From assembly GCA_004020315.1 (NCBI GenBank), contig SAQG01000016.1:62001-126000 (forward strand): 64,000 nt of DNA, written 5' to 3'. Below, piece after piece: positions 1-8,676 of this stretch (within the stretch, counting starts at the first letter, position 1; every line of letters begins with the position of its first letter). Both the position numbers and the translations under genes were made by a program. The DNA is from Mesorhizobium sp. Its GTDB lineage: Bacteria; Pseudomonadota; Alphaproteobacteria; Rhizobiales; Rhizobiaceae. The notes beneath the pieces were generated by a model. It saw nothing but the letters and a program-made list of their open reading frames with translations, was not told where the DNA came from and made no database searches.

Positions 1-205
1 CCGAAGCAATCAGCTTCTCCATCTCGACCCGCCACTGGTCGCCCTTCTCGCCGCACAGATTACGCAGGAAATGCAGCGACCCAAGCACCTCCGCCAGCCG
101 CATCAGCCCCGGCTCGAACGGCGACTCGGCGGCCAGAGCCGGCCGCGCCCCGATTGCCGTACTGGCGGCGAGGCAAGCTGCAAGGAAAAGCGATGCGCGG
201 ATCAT
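1..205 (-). CDS. Conserved rhizobial secreted protein (TIGR02301-like), 3' end outside window
   Basis: The minus-strand frame opens with ATG at 205 and stays open to the window edge, giving 68 residues. It begins MIRASLFLAACLAAS and has an Ala-rich signal peptide ending near ALAAE, so the product is probably periplasmic. The mature part (EPGLMRLAEVLGSLHFLRNLCG) resembles the TIGR02301 family of uncharacterised alphaproteobacterial proteins; this is recognition from memory. It lies 48 bp downstream of the NUDIX gene on the same strand, so the two may be co-transcribed. No molecular function is known to me. Confidence 0.65.
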   Translation of the reverse strand, partial: MIRASLFLAACLAASTAIGARPALAAESPFEPGLMRLAEVLGSLHFLRNLCGEKGDQWRVEMEKLIAS

Positions 206-253
206 AAGTCTATGTGGCCAAACAATTTGTCGGCTGCAAGGCGATTTTGGACG

Positions 254-673
254 TTACGCCCGTGCATTCCGGAGCAATTCGTCGGCAACGGCAAACACCG
301 AAGCGGCAAGCGGCAGCGCCGTCATTTCGCTGAGCGTATAGAAGGCGGCGGTCTCGGCGTCGTCGCCGGCCGCGGGCTCGCCGCCGGCATAGGTGGCGCC
401 GAATACCGTCAGCAGATAGTCGACCGGGTGCCCGTCGCTGCCGCCGTCGATGTGGATTTCCCGAAGGGGGCGATAATTGCGCGCCTGCAACCCGGTTTCT
501 TCCAGCAATTCGCGTTTCGCGGCTTCTTCCAGCGTTTCGCCTGCCTCGACCTTGCCGCCTGGAAACGCGTAAAATCCTTGCGAAGGCTGCCGCGCCCGCT
601 TGACCAGCAGCACCGTGTCGCCGCGGACAATGGCGACCGAGACAGCCGGGAGTATCTTACGCATCTCGTCCAT
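254..673 (-). CDS. NUDIX hydrolase
   Basis: A 139-residue single-domain NUDIX protein, likely cytoplasmic, hydrolysing a nucleoside diphosphate linked to another moiety. The complete Nudix box lies at residues 40-62: G40, E46, R54-E55, E58-E59 and G61 match GX5EX7REUXEEXGU, which binds the catalytic metal. I chose ATG at 673 because GGAG lies just upstream; a GTG at 697 would add eight residues that do not look conserved. The sequence does not give the substrate (a MutT-like or ADP-ribose role is possible). The TIGR02301-like gene follows. Confidence 0.88.
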   Translation of the reverse strand: MDEMRKILPAVSVAIVRGDTVLLVKRARQPSQGFYAFPGGKVEAGETLEEAAKRELLEETGLQARNYRPLREIHIDGGSDGHPVDYLLTVFGATYAGGEPAAGDDAETAAFYTLSEMTALPLAASVFAVADELLRNARA

Positions 674-797
674 GGATCTCCGATCGTCATTTACCACAGC
701 CGGTTGTGGACCGGTCGGCGTGAAGAAGCATTAGCGGTTGCGCAACGCCGGTTCCATCGCCACCTTCACATCCGACCCATTCAACGAGTTTTAGCTT

Positions 798-1574
798 ATG
801 TGCGGACGCTTCGCCTTGACCGCTACGCCGGATCAGACCGCCGCTTTTCTCGGTCTGGCGGAACTGGAGGATTTTCCGGCCCGCTACAACATCGCACCGA
901 CACAGCCGGTGCTGATGGCGATTGCCGGCTTGCCGCAGGCGCCAGGCTCGAACCTGCCCGACCGGCAGCCGATGCTGGTGCGCTGGGGGCTGATCCCGGC
1001 CTGGGTGAAGGACACGCGTGAGTTTCCGTTGCTGTTCAACGCCCGCTCGGAGGGAGCAATGGAAAAGGCCTCGTTTCGCACCGCCATGCGCCATCGCCGC
1101 GCTTTGGTGCCGGCTTCCGGCTTCTACGAATGGCGCCAAACGAACGGCAAAGAGCCAGGCGGCAAGAGGGGACAGCCCTATTGGGTGCGGCCGAAGCATG
1201 GCGGGCTTGTCGCCTTCGCCGGACTGATCGAGACCTATGCCGAGCCGGGCGGTTCGGAAATGGACACCGGCGCCATCCTGACCGTCAACGCCAATGCCGA
1301 CATTGCCCATATCCACGACCGGATGCCGGTGGTGATAGATCCGCAGGATTTCGCCCGCTGGCTGGATTGCCGCACGCTGGAGCCGCGCGACGTGGCCGAT
1401 CTGCTCAGACCGGCACAGCTCGATTTCTTCGAGGCTGTCCCGGTTTCCGACCTCGTCAACAAGGTCGCCAACACCGGACCGGAGATTCAGGAAAGGGGCG
1501 TCGTGGGGCCGGAGCCCGAGAAGACCAGGCGCCAGAAGCCCGGCGCCGACGACAGTCAGATGACCTTGTTTTAG
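798..1574 (+). CDS. SOS-response-associated peptidase / abasic-site DNA-protein crosslink protein (HMCES/YedK family)
   Basis: A 258-residue SRAP-domain protein. Family members covalently trap abasic sites in single-stranded DNA through Cys2 after removal of Met1, forming a protective thiazolidine crosslink. The catalytic set is visible: C2 (MCGRF), N81 (LFNARSEG), E111 (GFYEWR) and H173 (HIHDRMP), corresponding to C2, N75, E105 and H160 of E. coli YedK. The start is fixed because Cys must be residue 2. The C-terminal 25 residues are basic and low-complexity. It is divergent from the NUDIX gene, with 124 bp between the starts. No LexA box was recognised upstream. Confidence 0.93.
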   Translation: MCGRFALTATPDQTAAFLGLAELEDFPARYNIAPTQPVLMAIAGLPQAPGSNLPDRQPMLVRWGLIPAWVKDTREFPLLFNARSEGAMEKASFRTAMRHRRALVPASGFYEWRQTNGKEPGGKRGQPYWVRPKHGGLVAFAGLIETYAEPGGSEMDTGAILTVNANADIAHIHDRMPVVIDPQDFARWLDCRTLEPRDVADLLRPAQLDFFEAVPVSDLVNKVANTGPEIQERGVVGPEPEKTRRQKPGADDSQMTLF

Positions 1575-1656
1575 CAGTAGCTGCTAATTCCCGGGGCGCT
1601 TCAGCGCCTTCATTGCCGGCGCCCCAGTTCCTGGCGACCGGCCGCCGCACGTCACA

Positions 1657-1812
1657 TCAGGCAGCGCGCGGCGATGTGATCTTCTGCACCGGCTTTTTCT
1701 TCTTCGCCGTGTGGAGAAGGGCGGCGACGATCGCGGCCGGGCCGATCGCCCGGTACTGGCTGGCGAGCGCCGGTTGCTTGGCGCTGCCAGAGTCCTGCTT
1801 GGTTCGGGGCAT
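1657..1812 (-). CDS. Small basic hypothetical protein
   Basis: A 51-residue frame from ATG at 1812, preceded by an AGGGAAGAG ribosome-binding stretch about 6 bp away. It begins MPRTKQDSGSAKQPALASQY, has a short hydrophobic segment (AAIVAALL) and then a lysine cluster (AKKKK). A longer version from 1878 lacks a comparable ribosome-binding site. The composition is plausible for a small rhizobial protein, but there is no recognisable domain and I assign no function. It converges on the SRAP gene, 82 bp beyond that gene's stop. Confidence 0.45.
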   Translation of the reverse strand: MPRTKQDSGSAKQPALASQYRAIGPAAIVAALLHTAKKKKPVQKITSPRAA

Positions 1813-2199
1813 TTTTCTCTTCCCTGGTAACGTCTTCGTGTCCGCGTTTGCTGGTCGAATCCGACCAAATCGTGACATCTGGTGATCTAGCCGGCGAATG
1901 TTTCATGACTGTGCCGAGATGTTTAATAAAATGTTTCACTGCGTCATTACCTGTGATCCAGCGACTCTTTTGCCGAAAGTTGCGACTTGACGGCAACACT
2001 GGGTGAGGCGATAAAGCCGCTCATGAGAACGTCTTTCGCCATTTGTGGCATTTGCATTATTGGCTAGCTTCGCGCTGGTCCGGACGTTTTCGCCTATCTT
2101 CCTTCTAGAGTGGACAAACGCCCCGGCCAGCAGGCTGGTGCCTGATTGCGTCTCAGCGCAAGTGGCCCCAACCAAAAGTAACGCACTGGGAAGGCACGA
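1813..2199. other. Intergenic region upstream of cysS
   Basis: A 387-bp stretch between the divergent small hypothetical gene and cysS. It should hold the cysS promoter and the promoter of the minus-strand small gene. A short palindrome (GGTCG-N4-CGACC form) lies around 1852-1866. I found no convincing coding frame, RNA gene or T-box-like leader. The cysS ribosome-binding site (GGGAAGG) lies just before the ATG at 2200. Confidence 0.5.
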
Positions 2200-3672
2200 A
2201 TGTCTGACGCATCGAAGGGCCTGCGCCTCTACAACACGCTGACGCGGACCAAGGAGGATTTCTTCCCGATCGATCCGCGCAACGTGCGCATGTATGTCTG
2301 CGGCCCGACGGTCTACGACTTTGCCCATATCGGCAACGCCCGGCCGGTGATCGTCTTCGACGTGCTGTTCCGTCTGCTGCGCCATCTCTACGGGCAAGCG
2401 CACGTGACCTATGTGCGCAACATCACGGATGTCGACGATAAGATCAATGACCGCGCACTGCGCGATTTCGGCGCCGAGATTGCCTCTGGAAAGCTGTCGC
2501 TGAACGAGGCGATCCGGCGGGTCACCGAAAAAACCGCCGACCAGTTCCACAAGGATGTGGCGACGCTCGGCTGCCTGGAGCCGACGGTCGAGCCGCGCGC
2601 CACCGAATTCGTCGAGCCGCGCGCCGACGGCAAAGTCGACATGATCTCCTTGATTCAACGGCTGATCGAACGGGGCCATGCCTATGTTGCGGCAGGCGAA
2701 GTTCTGTTCGACACGGCCTCGATGCCTGACTACGGCCAGTTGTCGAAGCGCAATCTCGACGAACAGCAGGCCGGTGCTCGCGTCGCCGTCGATCCGCACA
2801 AGAAGAACCCTGGCGATTTCGTGCTGTGGAAGCTGTCCTCGCCGGAAGAGCCGGGCTGGGACAGCCCGTGGGGCAGGGGCCGGCCGGGCTGGCACATTGA
2901 GTGCTCGGCGATGTCGGCCGCCTATCTCGGCGAGGTCTTCGACATTCATGGCGGCGGGCTCGACCTGATCTTCCCGCACCACGAGAATGAGATTGCGCAG
3001 TCGCGCTGCGCCCACGGCACCGATGTGATGGCCAAGGTGTGGATGCACAACGGCTTCCTGCAGGTCGAGGGGCAGAAGATGTCCAAGAGCCTGGGCAACT
3101 TCTACTCGATCAACGAGTTGCTGGAAACGGAGACCTTTGGCGGCCGCAAGTGGCCAGGCGAGGTGCTCAGGCTCGCGATGTTGATGACGCATTATCGCGA
3201 GCCGATCGACTTTTCCGTGCGCAAGCTGGAAGAGGCGGAAAATACATTGCGTAAATGGAAGCGGGCGGCGGATCTGGCACCGGCGGCCGCAAAGCAATTG
3301 CCGGTCGAAGTGGTGGAAGCCTTGTCGGACGATCTCGCAACCTATTCTGCGTTCCAGGTGCTGACGCAGCTGGCCGGCGAGGCTGTGGATTTCAATGCTG
3401 CTGGTAGCGGCAATGCTGCTGCCGCGGGCAACGATGCTGCCGCCTCGCTGAAGGCGGCACTATCGTTCCTCGGTTTCGACGTCGCGCCGGCCAAGGTTGA
3501 TGAAGGCGCCATCGCCAAGGCGATCACCAAACGGCTCGCACTGATCGCCGCCGGAAATTGGGCCGAGGCCGACCGCATCCGCGAAGAATTGCTGGCACAG
3601 GGCATCCAGTTGAAGGACGGCAAGGACCCCGTCACCGGTACCCGCATCACCACCTGGGAGGTAAAAAGATGA
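2200..3672 (+). CDS. cysS: Cysteinyl-tRNA synthetase
   Basis: A class I aminoacyl-tRNA synthetase of 490 residues that charges tRNA-Cys with cysteine in the cytoplasm. The HIGH-type motif HIGN is at 43-46 and KMSKS at 293-297. The zinc ligands that select the cysteine thiolate are visible as C34, C235, H260 and E264, with the same spacing as C209, H234 and E238 of the E. coli enzyme after the first ligand. The Ala-rich segment near residues 405-420 is a family-variable insertion. The stop overlaps the next gene's ATG by four bases, so cysS heads a translationally coupled operon reaching cimA. Confidence 0.98.
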   Translation: MSDASKGLRLYNTLTRTKEDFFPIDPRNVRMYVCGPTVYDFAHIGNARPVIVFDVLFRLLRHLYGQAHVTYVRNITDVDDKINDRALRDFGAEIASGKLSLNEAIRRVTEKTADQFHKDVATLGCLEPTVEPRATEFVEPRADGKVDMISLIQRLIERGHAYVAAGEVLFDTASMPDYGQLSKRNLDEQQAGARVAVDPHKKNPGDFVLWKLSSPEEPGWDSPWGRGRPGWHIECSAMSAAYLGEVFDIHGGGLDLIFPHHENEIAQSRCAHGTDVMAKVWMHNGFLQVEGQKMSKSLGNFYSINELLETETFGGRKWPGEVLRLAMLMTHYREPIDFSVRKLEEAENTLRKWKRAADLAPAAAKQLPVEVVEALSDDLATYSAFQVLTQLAGEAVDFNAAGSGNAAAAGNDAAASLKAALSFLGFDVAPAKVDEGAIAKAITKRLALIAAGNWAEADRIREELLAQGIQLKDGKDPVTGTRITTWEVKR

Positions 3673-4055
3673 TCGACCATCTTGGCATCACCGTTTCCGA
3701 TTTCGACGTGTCGAAAGCTTTCTACGACAAGGCGATGGCGCCGCTCGGTGCCTCGCTGCTCTACATGGTGCCGCAGGAATACACCGGTGGCGCCAAGGTC
3801 GGCGGCTATGGCCGCGACCGGCCGGTGTTCTGGCTGCATGCCGGCAAGGACAAGCCAAGGGACCGCCAGCACGTTGCCTTCACCGCGCGCAACCGCGCCG
3901 AGGTCGATGCCTTCTACGCGGCCGCCATCGCTGCCGGCGGCAAGGACAATGGCGGGCCGGGCCTGCGTCCGCACTATCACGCGAACTACTACGGCGCCTT
4001 CGTCTTCGACCCCGACGGCAACAATATCGAAGCCGTCTGCCATGCCGCGGAGTGA
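3669..4055 (+). CDS. VOC-superfamily (glyoxalase/bleomycin-resistance-like) protein
   Basis: A 128-residue single-module vicinal-oxygen-chelate protein beginning MIDHLGITVSDFDVSKAFYD, the usual first beta-alpha-beta unit with metal ligand H4. It ends with the second-module signature FVFDPDGNNIEAVCH, where E is the likely second ligand. The start ATG overlaps the cysS stop (ATGA), which decides it over in-frame upstream codons. Family members include glyoxalase I, dioxygenases and fosfomycin/bleomycin resistance proteins; nothing here fixes the substrate. The two GFA genes that follow belong to a family once thought to handle the formaldehyde-glutathione adduct, so an aldehyde- or thiol-related role is possible but unproven. 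Confidence 0.88.
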   Translation: MIDHLGITVSDFDVSKAFYDKAMAPLGASLLYMVPQEYTGGAKVGGYGRDRPVFWLHAGKDKPRDRQHVAFTARNRAEVDAFYAAAIAAGGKDNGGPGLRPHYHANYYGAFVFDPDGNNIEAVCHAAE

Positions 4056-4059
4056 CGCG

Positions 4060-4551
4060 ATGAGCCTAGACAACAGACCGGTCTACACAGGCGGCTGCCA
4101 GTGCGGCGCCGTGCGTTTCCGTGTCGAAGGCGCGCTGGGCGACGCCTCCGTCTGTCATTGCCGCATGTGCCAGAAAGCAAGCGGCAATTTCTACCTGCCG
4201 CTGGTGTCAGTGCGTGGCGCAAAACTCGACTGGACGCGCGGCGAGCCCAAACGCTACCGCTCCTCCAACGCCGCATGGCGTGGTTTTTGCGCCGAATGCG
4301 GCACGCCGCTGACCTTCGAGGCGCCCGACGGCATCGCGCTTACCATCGCGGCCTTCGACCATGCGGAGGAGATCGCGCCGACCATCCAGTGGGGCACCGA
4401 AGCAAAACTCCCCTATGTCGATCACATCCACGAATTGCCCGGCGAGGACACGATGGCCGATATTTCGTCGTCCTCCTATCTCGCCGATCTCGTTTCTTAC
4501 CAGCACCCCGACCACGACACCGAACAATGGCCGCCGGAGGAAAGATCATGA
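4060..4551 (+). CDS. GFA family zinc-binding protein, copy 1
   Basis: A 163-residue GFA/CENP-V domain protein. The zinc-binding cysteines are C13 and C15 (GGCQCGAVRF), C32, C34 and C37 (CHCRMCQKASG) and a later CAECGTP pair. The founding member was described as glutathione-dependent formaldehyde-activating enzyme, but its catalytic role has been disputed, so I name only the family. It starts 4 bp after the VOC stop and ends overlapping copy 2 by four bases. It is clearly paralogous to copy 2 (shared GGCQCGAVRFR, CHCRMCQK, CGTPLT and QHPDH blocks), with a longer C-terminal segment before the shared QHPDHDTEQWP tail. Confidence 0.9.
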   Translation: MSLDNRPVYTGGCQCGAVRFRVEGALGDASVCHCRMCQKASGNFYLPLVSVRGAKLDWTRGEPKRYRSSNAAWRGFCAECGTPLTFEAPDGIALTIAAFDHAEEIAPTIQWGTEAKLPYVDHIHELPGEDTMADISSSSYLADLVSYQHPDHDTEQWPPEERS

Positions 4552-5024
4552 CCGAAACCGTTCGAACCGGCGGCTGCCAGTGCGGCGCCGTGCGTTTCCG
4601 CATCCATGGGGCGCTTGGGCGCCCTTCCATCTGCCATTGCCGCATGTGCCAGAAACAGTTCGGTTCCTTCTTCGGTGCGCTGGTGACGGTGCCGAAGAAC
4701 GGTGTCGAATGGGTCCGCGAGGAGCCGAGTTATTTCCAGTCGTCGGTCAACATCGATCGCGGCTTTTGCAGCCGCTGCGGCACGCCGTTGACCTATCGTC
4801 ATCCCGACGGGCTGGAGATCGCCATCGGCGCATTTGATGATCGCTCCGACCTCGCACCGCAGATCCAGATCAACTACGCCGCCCGGCTGCCCTGGGTTGA
4901 GAAGATCTTCGACGCGCCGGTCCATGACGATCCTGACTACTATACCCGGCAGGAATCGATCATCTCCTTCCAGCATCCGGATCACGAGACGGCCAACTGG
5001 CCGCAGCAGGGCCTGAAATTATGA
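4548..5024 (+). CDS. GFA family zinc-binding protein, copy 2
   Basis: A 158-residue paralogue of the preceding gene. Conserved zinc cysteines are C10, C12, C29, C31 and C34, plus a CSRCGTP pair further on. The tail SFQHPDHETANWPQQG matches the tail of copy 1, so the pair arose by tandem duplication rather than by two separate gains. The ATG at 4548 overlaps the copy 1 stop (ATGA), and its own stop overlaps the start of the iminopeptidase gene in the same way. Cytoplasmic; the substrate is unknown. Confidence 0.9.
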   Translation: MTETVRTGGCQCGAVRFRIHGALGRPSICHCRMCQKQFGSFFGALVTVPKNGVEWVREEPSYFQSSVNIDRGFCSRCGTPLTYRHPDGLEIAIGAFDDRSDLAPQIQINYAARLPWVEKIFDAPVHDDPDYYTRQESIISFQHPDHETANWPQQGLKL

Positions 5025-5977
5025 GCAATGAACTGCGCACCCTCTATCCGGAGATCGAGGCGTTCGACTCAGGCATGCTCGACGTCGGCGACGGCCATCA
5101 GGTCTATTGGGAGCGCTCCGGCACCAGGGGCGCCAAGCCGGCTGTGTTCCTGCATGGCGGACCAGGCGGCACCATTTCGCCAAAGCACCGACGGCTGTTC
5201 GATCCGAAGCTTTACGATGTCATCCTGTTCGACCAGCGCGGCTGCGGAAAGTCGACGCCCAACGCCTCGCTCGAGGCCAACACCACTTGGCATCTGGTCG
5301 CCGACATCGAGCGCCTGCGCGACATGTGCGGCTTCGACAAATGGCTGGTGTTCGGCGGCTCGTGGGGCTCGACACTGGCGCTGGCCTATGCCGAGACGCA
5401 CCCCGAACGCGTCAGCGAGCTGGTCGTGCGCGGCATTTATACGCTGACGCGCGCGGAACTCGAATGGTATTACCAGTTCGGCGTCTCGGAAATGTTCCCC
5501 GACAAATGGGAGCGCTTCCTGGCGCCAATTCCTGAGGCCGAGCGCGGCGACATGATGGCTGCCTATCGCAAGCGGCTGGTCGGCAGCGACCGCAAGGCAC
5601 AGGTCGAGGCCGCCCGCGCCTGGAGCCTGTGGGAAGGCGAGACGATCACGCTGTTGCCCGATCCGGAAACCAGCAGGCCGTTTGGCGAAGACGACTACGC
5701 CGTCGCCTTCGCCCGCATCGAGAACCATTATTTCGTCCATGCCGGCTGGCTGGAGGAAGGGCAACTGCTGCGGGATGCCTTCTCGTTGAAGGACATCCCC
5801 GGCACCATCGTCCACGGCCGCTACGACATGCCGTGCCCGGCGCGCTATGCCTGGGCGCTGCACAAGGCGTGGCCGAAGGCGGACTTCCATCTGGTCGAGG
5901 GCGCAGGGCATGCCTATTCGGAGCCGGGCATCCTCGACCGGCTGATCCGGTCGACGGATCGGTTTGCAGGGAAATGA
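5021..5977 (+). CDS. pip: Proline iminopeptidase
   Basis: A 318-residue alpha/beta-hydrolase of peptidase family S33 that removes N-terminal proline from peptides in the cytoplasm. Landmarks in order are the oxyanion-loop motif HGGPGG (45-50), DQRGCGKS (71-78), the nucleophile elbow GGSWGS with S114, an acid candidate in VHGRYDMPCP and the catalytic His in VEGAGHAYSE. Length matches the Xanthomonas/Serratia-type enzymes. The ATG overlaps the preceding stop, and the stop overlaps the ATG of the citramalate synthase gene, so translation is probably coupled. Confidence 0.93.
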   Translation: MSNELRTLYPEIEAFDSGMLDVGDGHQVYWERSGTRGAKPAVFLHGGPGGTISPKHRRLFDPKLYDVILFDQRGCGKSTPNASLEANTTWHLVADIERLRDMCGFDKWLVFGGSWGSTLALAYAETHPERVSELVVRGIYTLTRAELEWYYQFGVSEMFPDKWERFLAPIPEAERGDMMAAYRKRLVGSDRKAQVEAARAWSLWEGETITLLPDPETSRPFGEDDYAVAFARIENHYFVHAGWLEEGQLLRDAFSLKDIPGTIVHGRYDMPCPARYAWALHKAWPKADFHLVEGAGHAYSEPGILDRLIRSTDRFAGK

Positions 5978-7596
5978 TCATGGGCCGCGAGCGCCTCTAT
6001 CTCTTCGACACCACACTGCGCGATGGCCAGCAGACGCCGGGCATCGACTTTTCGATCGAGGACAAGATCGCCATCGCCGGGCTGCTCGACGAGTTCGGCG
6101 TCGACTATGTCGAAGGCGGCTATCCCGGTGCCAACCCGACCGACACCGCCTTCTTTGCCAAGCACCGCACGGCCAGCGCCAAATTCGTCGCGTTCGGCAT
6201 GACCAAACGGGCAGGGGTGTCGGCTTCGAACGATCCAGGCCTTGCCGTGCTGGTCCAGTCGAAGTCGGACGCCATCTGCTTTGTCGCCAAGAGCTGGGAC
6301 TACCATGTCCGCGTCGCTCTTGGCTGCACCAACGAGGAAAACCTCGAGGCGATCAAGGCCTCGGTCGAGGCGGCGGTTGCTGCCGGGAAGGAAGCACTGG
6401 TTGACTGCGAGCATTTCTTCGACGGCTTCAAGGCCAATCCCGATTATGCACTGGCCTGCGCCAGGACCGCTTACGACGCCGGCGCGCGCTGGGTGGTGCT
6501 GTGCGACACCAATGGCGGCACACAGCCGTCGGAAGTGCGCGCCATCGTCGAGAAGGTCATCGCCTCGGGCATTCCCGGAGACCATCTCGGTATCCATGCC
6601 CATGACGACACCGGCCAGGCGGTGGCAAATTCGCTGGCCGCCATCGAGGCCGGCGTGCGCCAGATCCAGGGTACGCTGAACGGCATCGGCGAGCGCTGCG
6701 GCAACGCAAATCTGATCTCGATCGTGCCGACGCTGGCGCTGAAACCGGCCTTTTCCAACCGTTTCGAGACAGGCATTTCGGCCGAAGCGTTGGCTGGGAT
6801 ATCGCGCCTTTCGCGCGCCTTCGACGAATTGCTTAACCGCGCGCCGGAAGCGCAGGCGCCCTATGTCGGTGCTTCCGCTTTCGCCACAAAGGCCGGCATT
6901 CATGCCTCGGCGCTGGCCAAGGAGCCCGCTACTTACGAGCATGTGCCGCCGGAAGCGGTCGGCAACCGCCGCCGCGTCATGGTCTCGGACCAGGGCGGCA
7001 AGGCCAATTTTCTCGCCGAGTTGAAGCGGCGCGGCATCGATATGCCGAAGGACGACCACCGGCTCGATGCGCTGATATCAGTGGTCAAGGAGCGCGAGGC
7101 CGAGGGCTATGCTTATGAGGGCGCCGATGCCAGCTTCGAGCTGCTGGCCCGCAAGATGCTGCATGGCCTGCCGGAATTCTTCAGCGTCACCTCGTTTCGC
7201 TGCATGGTCGAGCGCCGCTTCGACGCCAACGGCCAGCTGAAGACGGTCTCGGAGGCGATCGTCAAAGTGCTGGTCGACGGCGAGGAGAAGATGTCGGTGG
7301 CAGAAGGGCACGGCCCGGTCAACGCGCTGGACATCGCGCTGCGCAAGGATCTTGGAAAATTCCAGAACGAGATCGCCGACCTTGAGCTCGCCGACTTCAA
7401 GGTGCGTATCCTCAATGGCGGCACCGAGGCGATCACCCGCGTGCTGATCGAATCGCATGACGCAACCGGCGCCCGCTGGTGGACGGTCGGCGTCTCGGAA
7501 AACATCATCGACGCCTCGTTCCAGGCGCTGATGGACTCGATCGTCTACAAGCTGATGAAGAACCGCGACATGGCCGGGCTGGTCGCGGCGGAGTAG
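5974..7596 (+). CDS. cimA: (R)-citramalate synthase
   Basis: A 540-residue enzyme of the isopropylmalate/homocitrate synthase superfamily. It condenses pyruvate with acetyl-CoA to citramalate, a threonine-independent route to 2-oxobutyrate and isoleucine. The N-terminal TIM barrel starts LFDTTLRDGQQTPGIDF, with the acidic metal and substrate residues, followed by HAHDDTGQAVANSL and NGIGERCGNANL. The C-terminal LeuA-dimer regulatory domain is present, as in the TIGR00977 type. The start is ATG at 5974, overlapping the pip stop; ATG at 5980 is an alternative. It is the last gene of the cysS operon. Confidence 0.93.
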   Translation: MIMGRERLYLFDTTLRDGQQTPGIDFSIEDKIAIAGLLDEFGVDYVEGGYPGANPTDTAFFAKHRTASAKFVAFGMTKRAGVSASNDPGLAVLVQSKSDAICFVAKSWDYHVRVALGCTNEENLEAIKASVEAAVAAGKEALVDCEHFFDGFKANPDYALACARTAYDAGARWVVLCDTNGGTQPSEVRAIVEKVIASGIPGDHLGIHAHDDTGQAVANSLAAIEAGVRQIQGTLNGIGERCGNANLISIVPTLALKPAFSNRFETGISAEALAGISRLSRAFDELLNRAPEAQAPYVGASAFATKAGIHASALAKEPATYEHVPPEAVGNRRRVMVSDQGGKANFLAELKRRGIDMPKDDHRLDALISVVKEREAEGYAYEGADASFELLARKMLHGLPEFFSVTSFRCMVERRFDANGQLKTVSEAIVKVLVDGEEKMSVAEGHGPVNALDIALRKDLGKFQNEIADLELADFKVRILNGGTEAITRVLIESHDATGARWWTVGVSENIIDASFQALMDSIVYKLMKNRDMAGLVAAE

Positions 7597-7740
7597 GAAC
7601 CGCCCTTCTCGCCACACTGCGTGGGGTGAGGAACCCTGGTTCTGCGAAGGTAATCGCCGTTGAACCATCAGCGAAAGTCCATTGATCCATCAGAACTTTG
7701 CGATGGTCTTGGCACCGCGGCTGGCGCATAGCGTTGGGCC

Positions 7741-8676
7741 ATGGCCGCGGACGCAATTCAGATCGAGGCAGACGCCAAGGCCCGGCGTGGTTTCCTGCTG
7801 GCGCTGGGCGCCTATCTCCTGTGGGGGCTGCTGCCCTTCTACATGAAGGCCGTCGCACATCTGCCGCTGGCCGAAGTCATCGCGCACCGCATCGTCTGGT
7901 CGGTGCCGATCGCAGCCGCTGTTTTGATCTGGGCCGGTCGCACGGCCGATTTCAAAGCGGCGTTGCGTTCGCCGCGCATCATTTCGATGGCGGCGCTGAC
8001 GGCGGCGCTGATTTCAGTCAATTGGGGCATCTATGTCTGGGCGATCGCGGTCGACCGTACCATCGAGACCGCGCTTGGCTACTACATCAACCCGCTTGTC
8101 AGCGTCGTAGTCGGCGCGCTGCTGCTCGGTGAACGGCTCGACCGGCTGCAGATCGCGGCGGTGGTGCTGGCGGCCATCGCGGTCGCGGTGTTGACGATCG
8201 ACGCCGGCAAGCTGCCCTGGGTGTCGCTGGTGCTGGCGTTTTCCTTTGCCGCCTATGCCTTCTTCCGCAAGACGCTGCCGATCGGCCCGAGCCAGGGCTT
8301 TCTGCTCGAAGTGCTGCTGCTGTCGGTGCCGGCACTCGGCTACATCATCTTCCTCATCGTAACCGGGCAGGACCATTTCGTCTCCAGCTCCCTGAACGAT
8401 ACCGCATTGCTGATCGGCTGCGGCCCGGTCACCGCCATACCGCTGCTGCTGTTTGCCTTCGGGGCCAAGCTGTTGCGTCTCTCCACCATCGGCATCATGC
8501 AGTATATCGCACCGACCATTGTGTTCCTGATCGCCGTGCTGATTTTCGGCGAACCTTTCGGCAGCACCCAGGCCATCGCCTTCGGCCTCATTTGGACGGC
8601 GCTGGCGATCTACTCCTGGTCGATGTTTTCTTCGGCGCGCAAGGCCGGTGCTACATCCCGCGCCCCAGCCGCCTGA
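7741..8676 (+). CDS. rarD: RarD/EamA-family inner-membrane permease
   Basis: A 311-residue polytopic protein of the drug/metabolite transporter superfamily with about ten hydrophobic segments in two EamA repeats. It opens with the RarD signature GAYLLWGLLPFYMKAV and continues EVIAHRIVWS. E. coli RarD is linked to chloramphenicol tolerance, but the natural substrate is unknown. The gene is monocistronic, 144 bp after cimA. Its last 26 bp overlap, tail to tail, the 3' end of the opposing ZntB/CorA-type gene, so the two transcripts are convergent and antisense at their ends. Confidence 0.9.
   Translation: MAADAIQIEADAKARRGFLLALGAYLLWGLLPFYMKAVAHLPLAEVIAHRIVWSVPIAAAVLIWAGRTADFKAALRSPRIISMAALTAALISVNWGIYVWAIAVDRTIETALGYYINPLVSVVVGALLLGERLDRLQIAAVVLAAIAVAVLTIDAGKLPWVSLVLAFSFAAYAFFRKTLPIGPSQGFLLEVLLLSVPALGYIIFLIVTGQDHFVSSSLNDTALLIGCGPVTAIPLLLFAFGAKLLRLSTIGIMQYIAPTIVFLIAVLIFGEPFGSTQAIAFGLIWTALAIYSWSMFSSARKAGATSRAPAA

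Noticed and set aside
2000..2199. T-box or cysteine riboswitch before cysS
   Set aside because: No T-box consensus or long structured leader is visible, and T-boxes are rare in alphaproteobacteria.
1936..3297. Long minus-strand open frame antisense to cysS
   Set aside because: It is a shadow of cysS, caused by high GC and third-position bias; there is no recognisable domain or ribosome-binding site.
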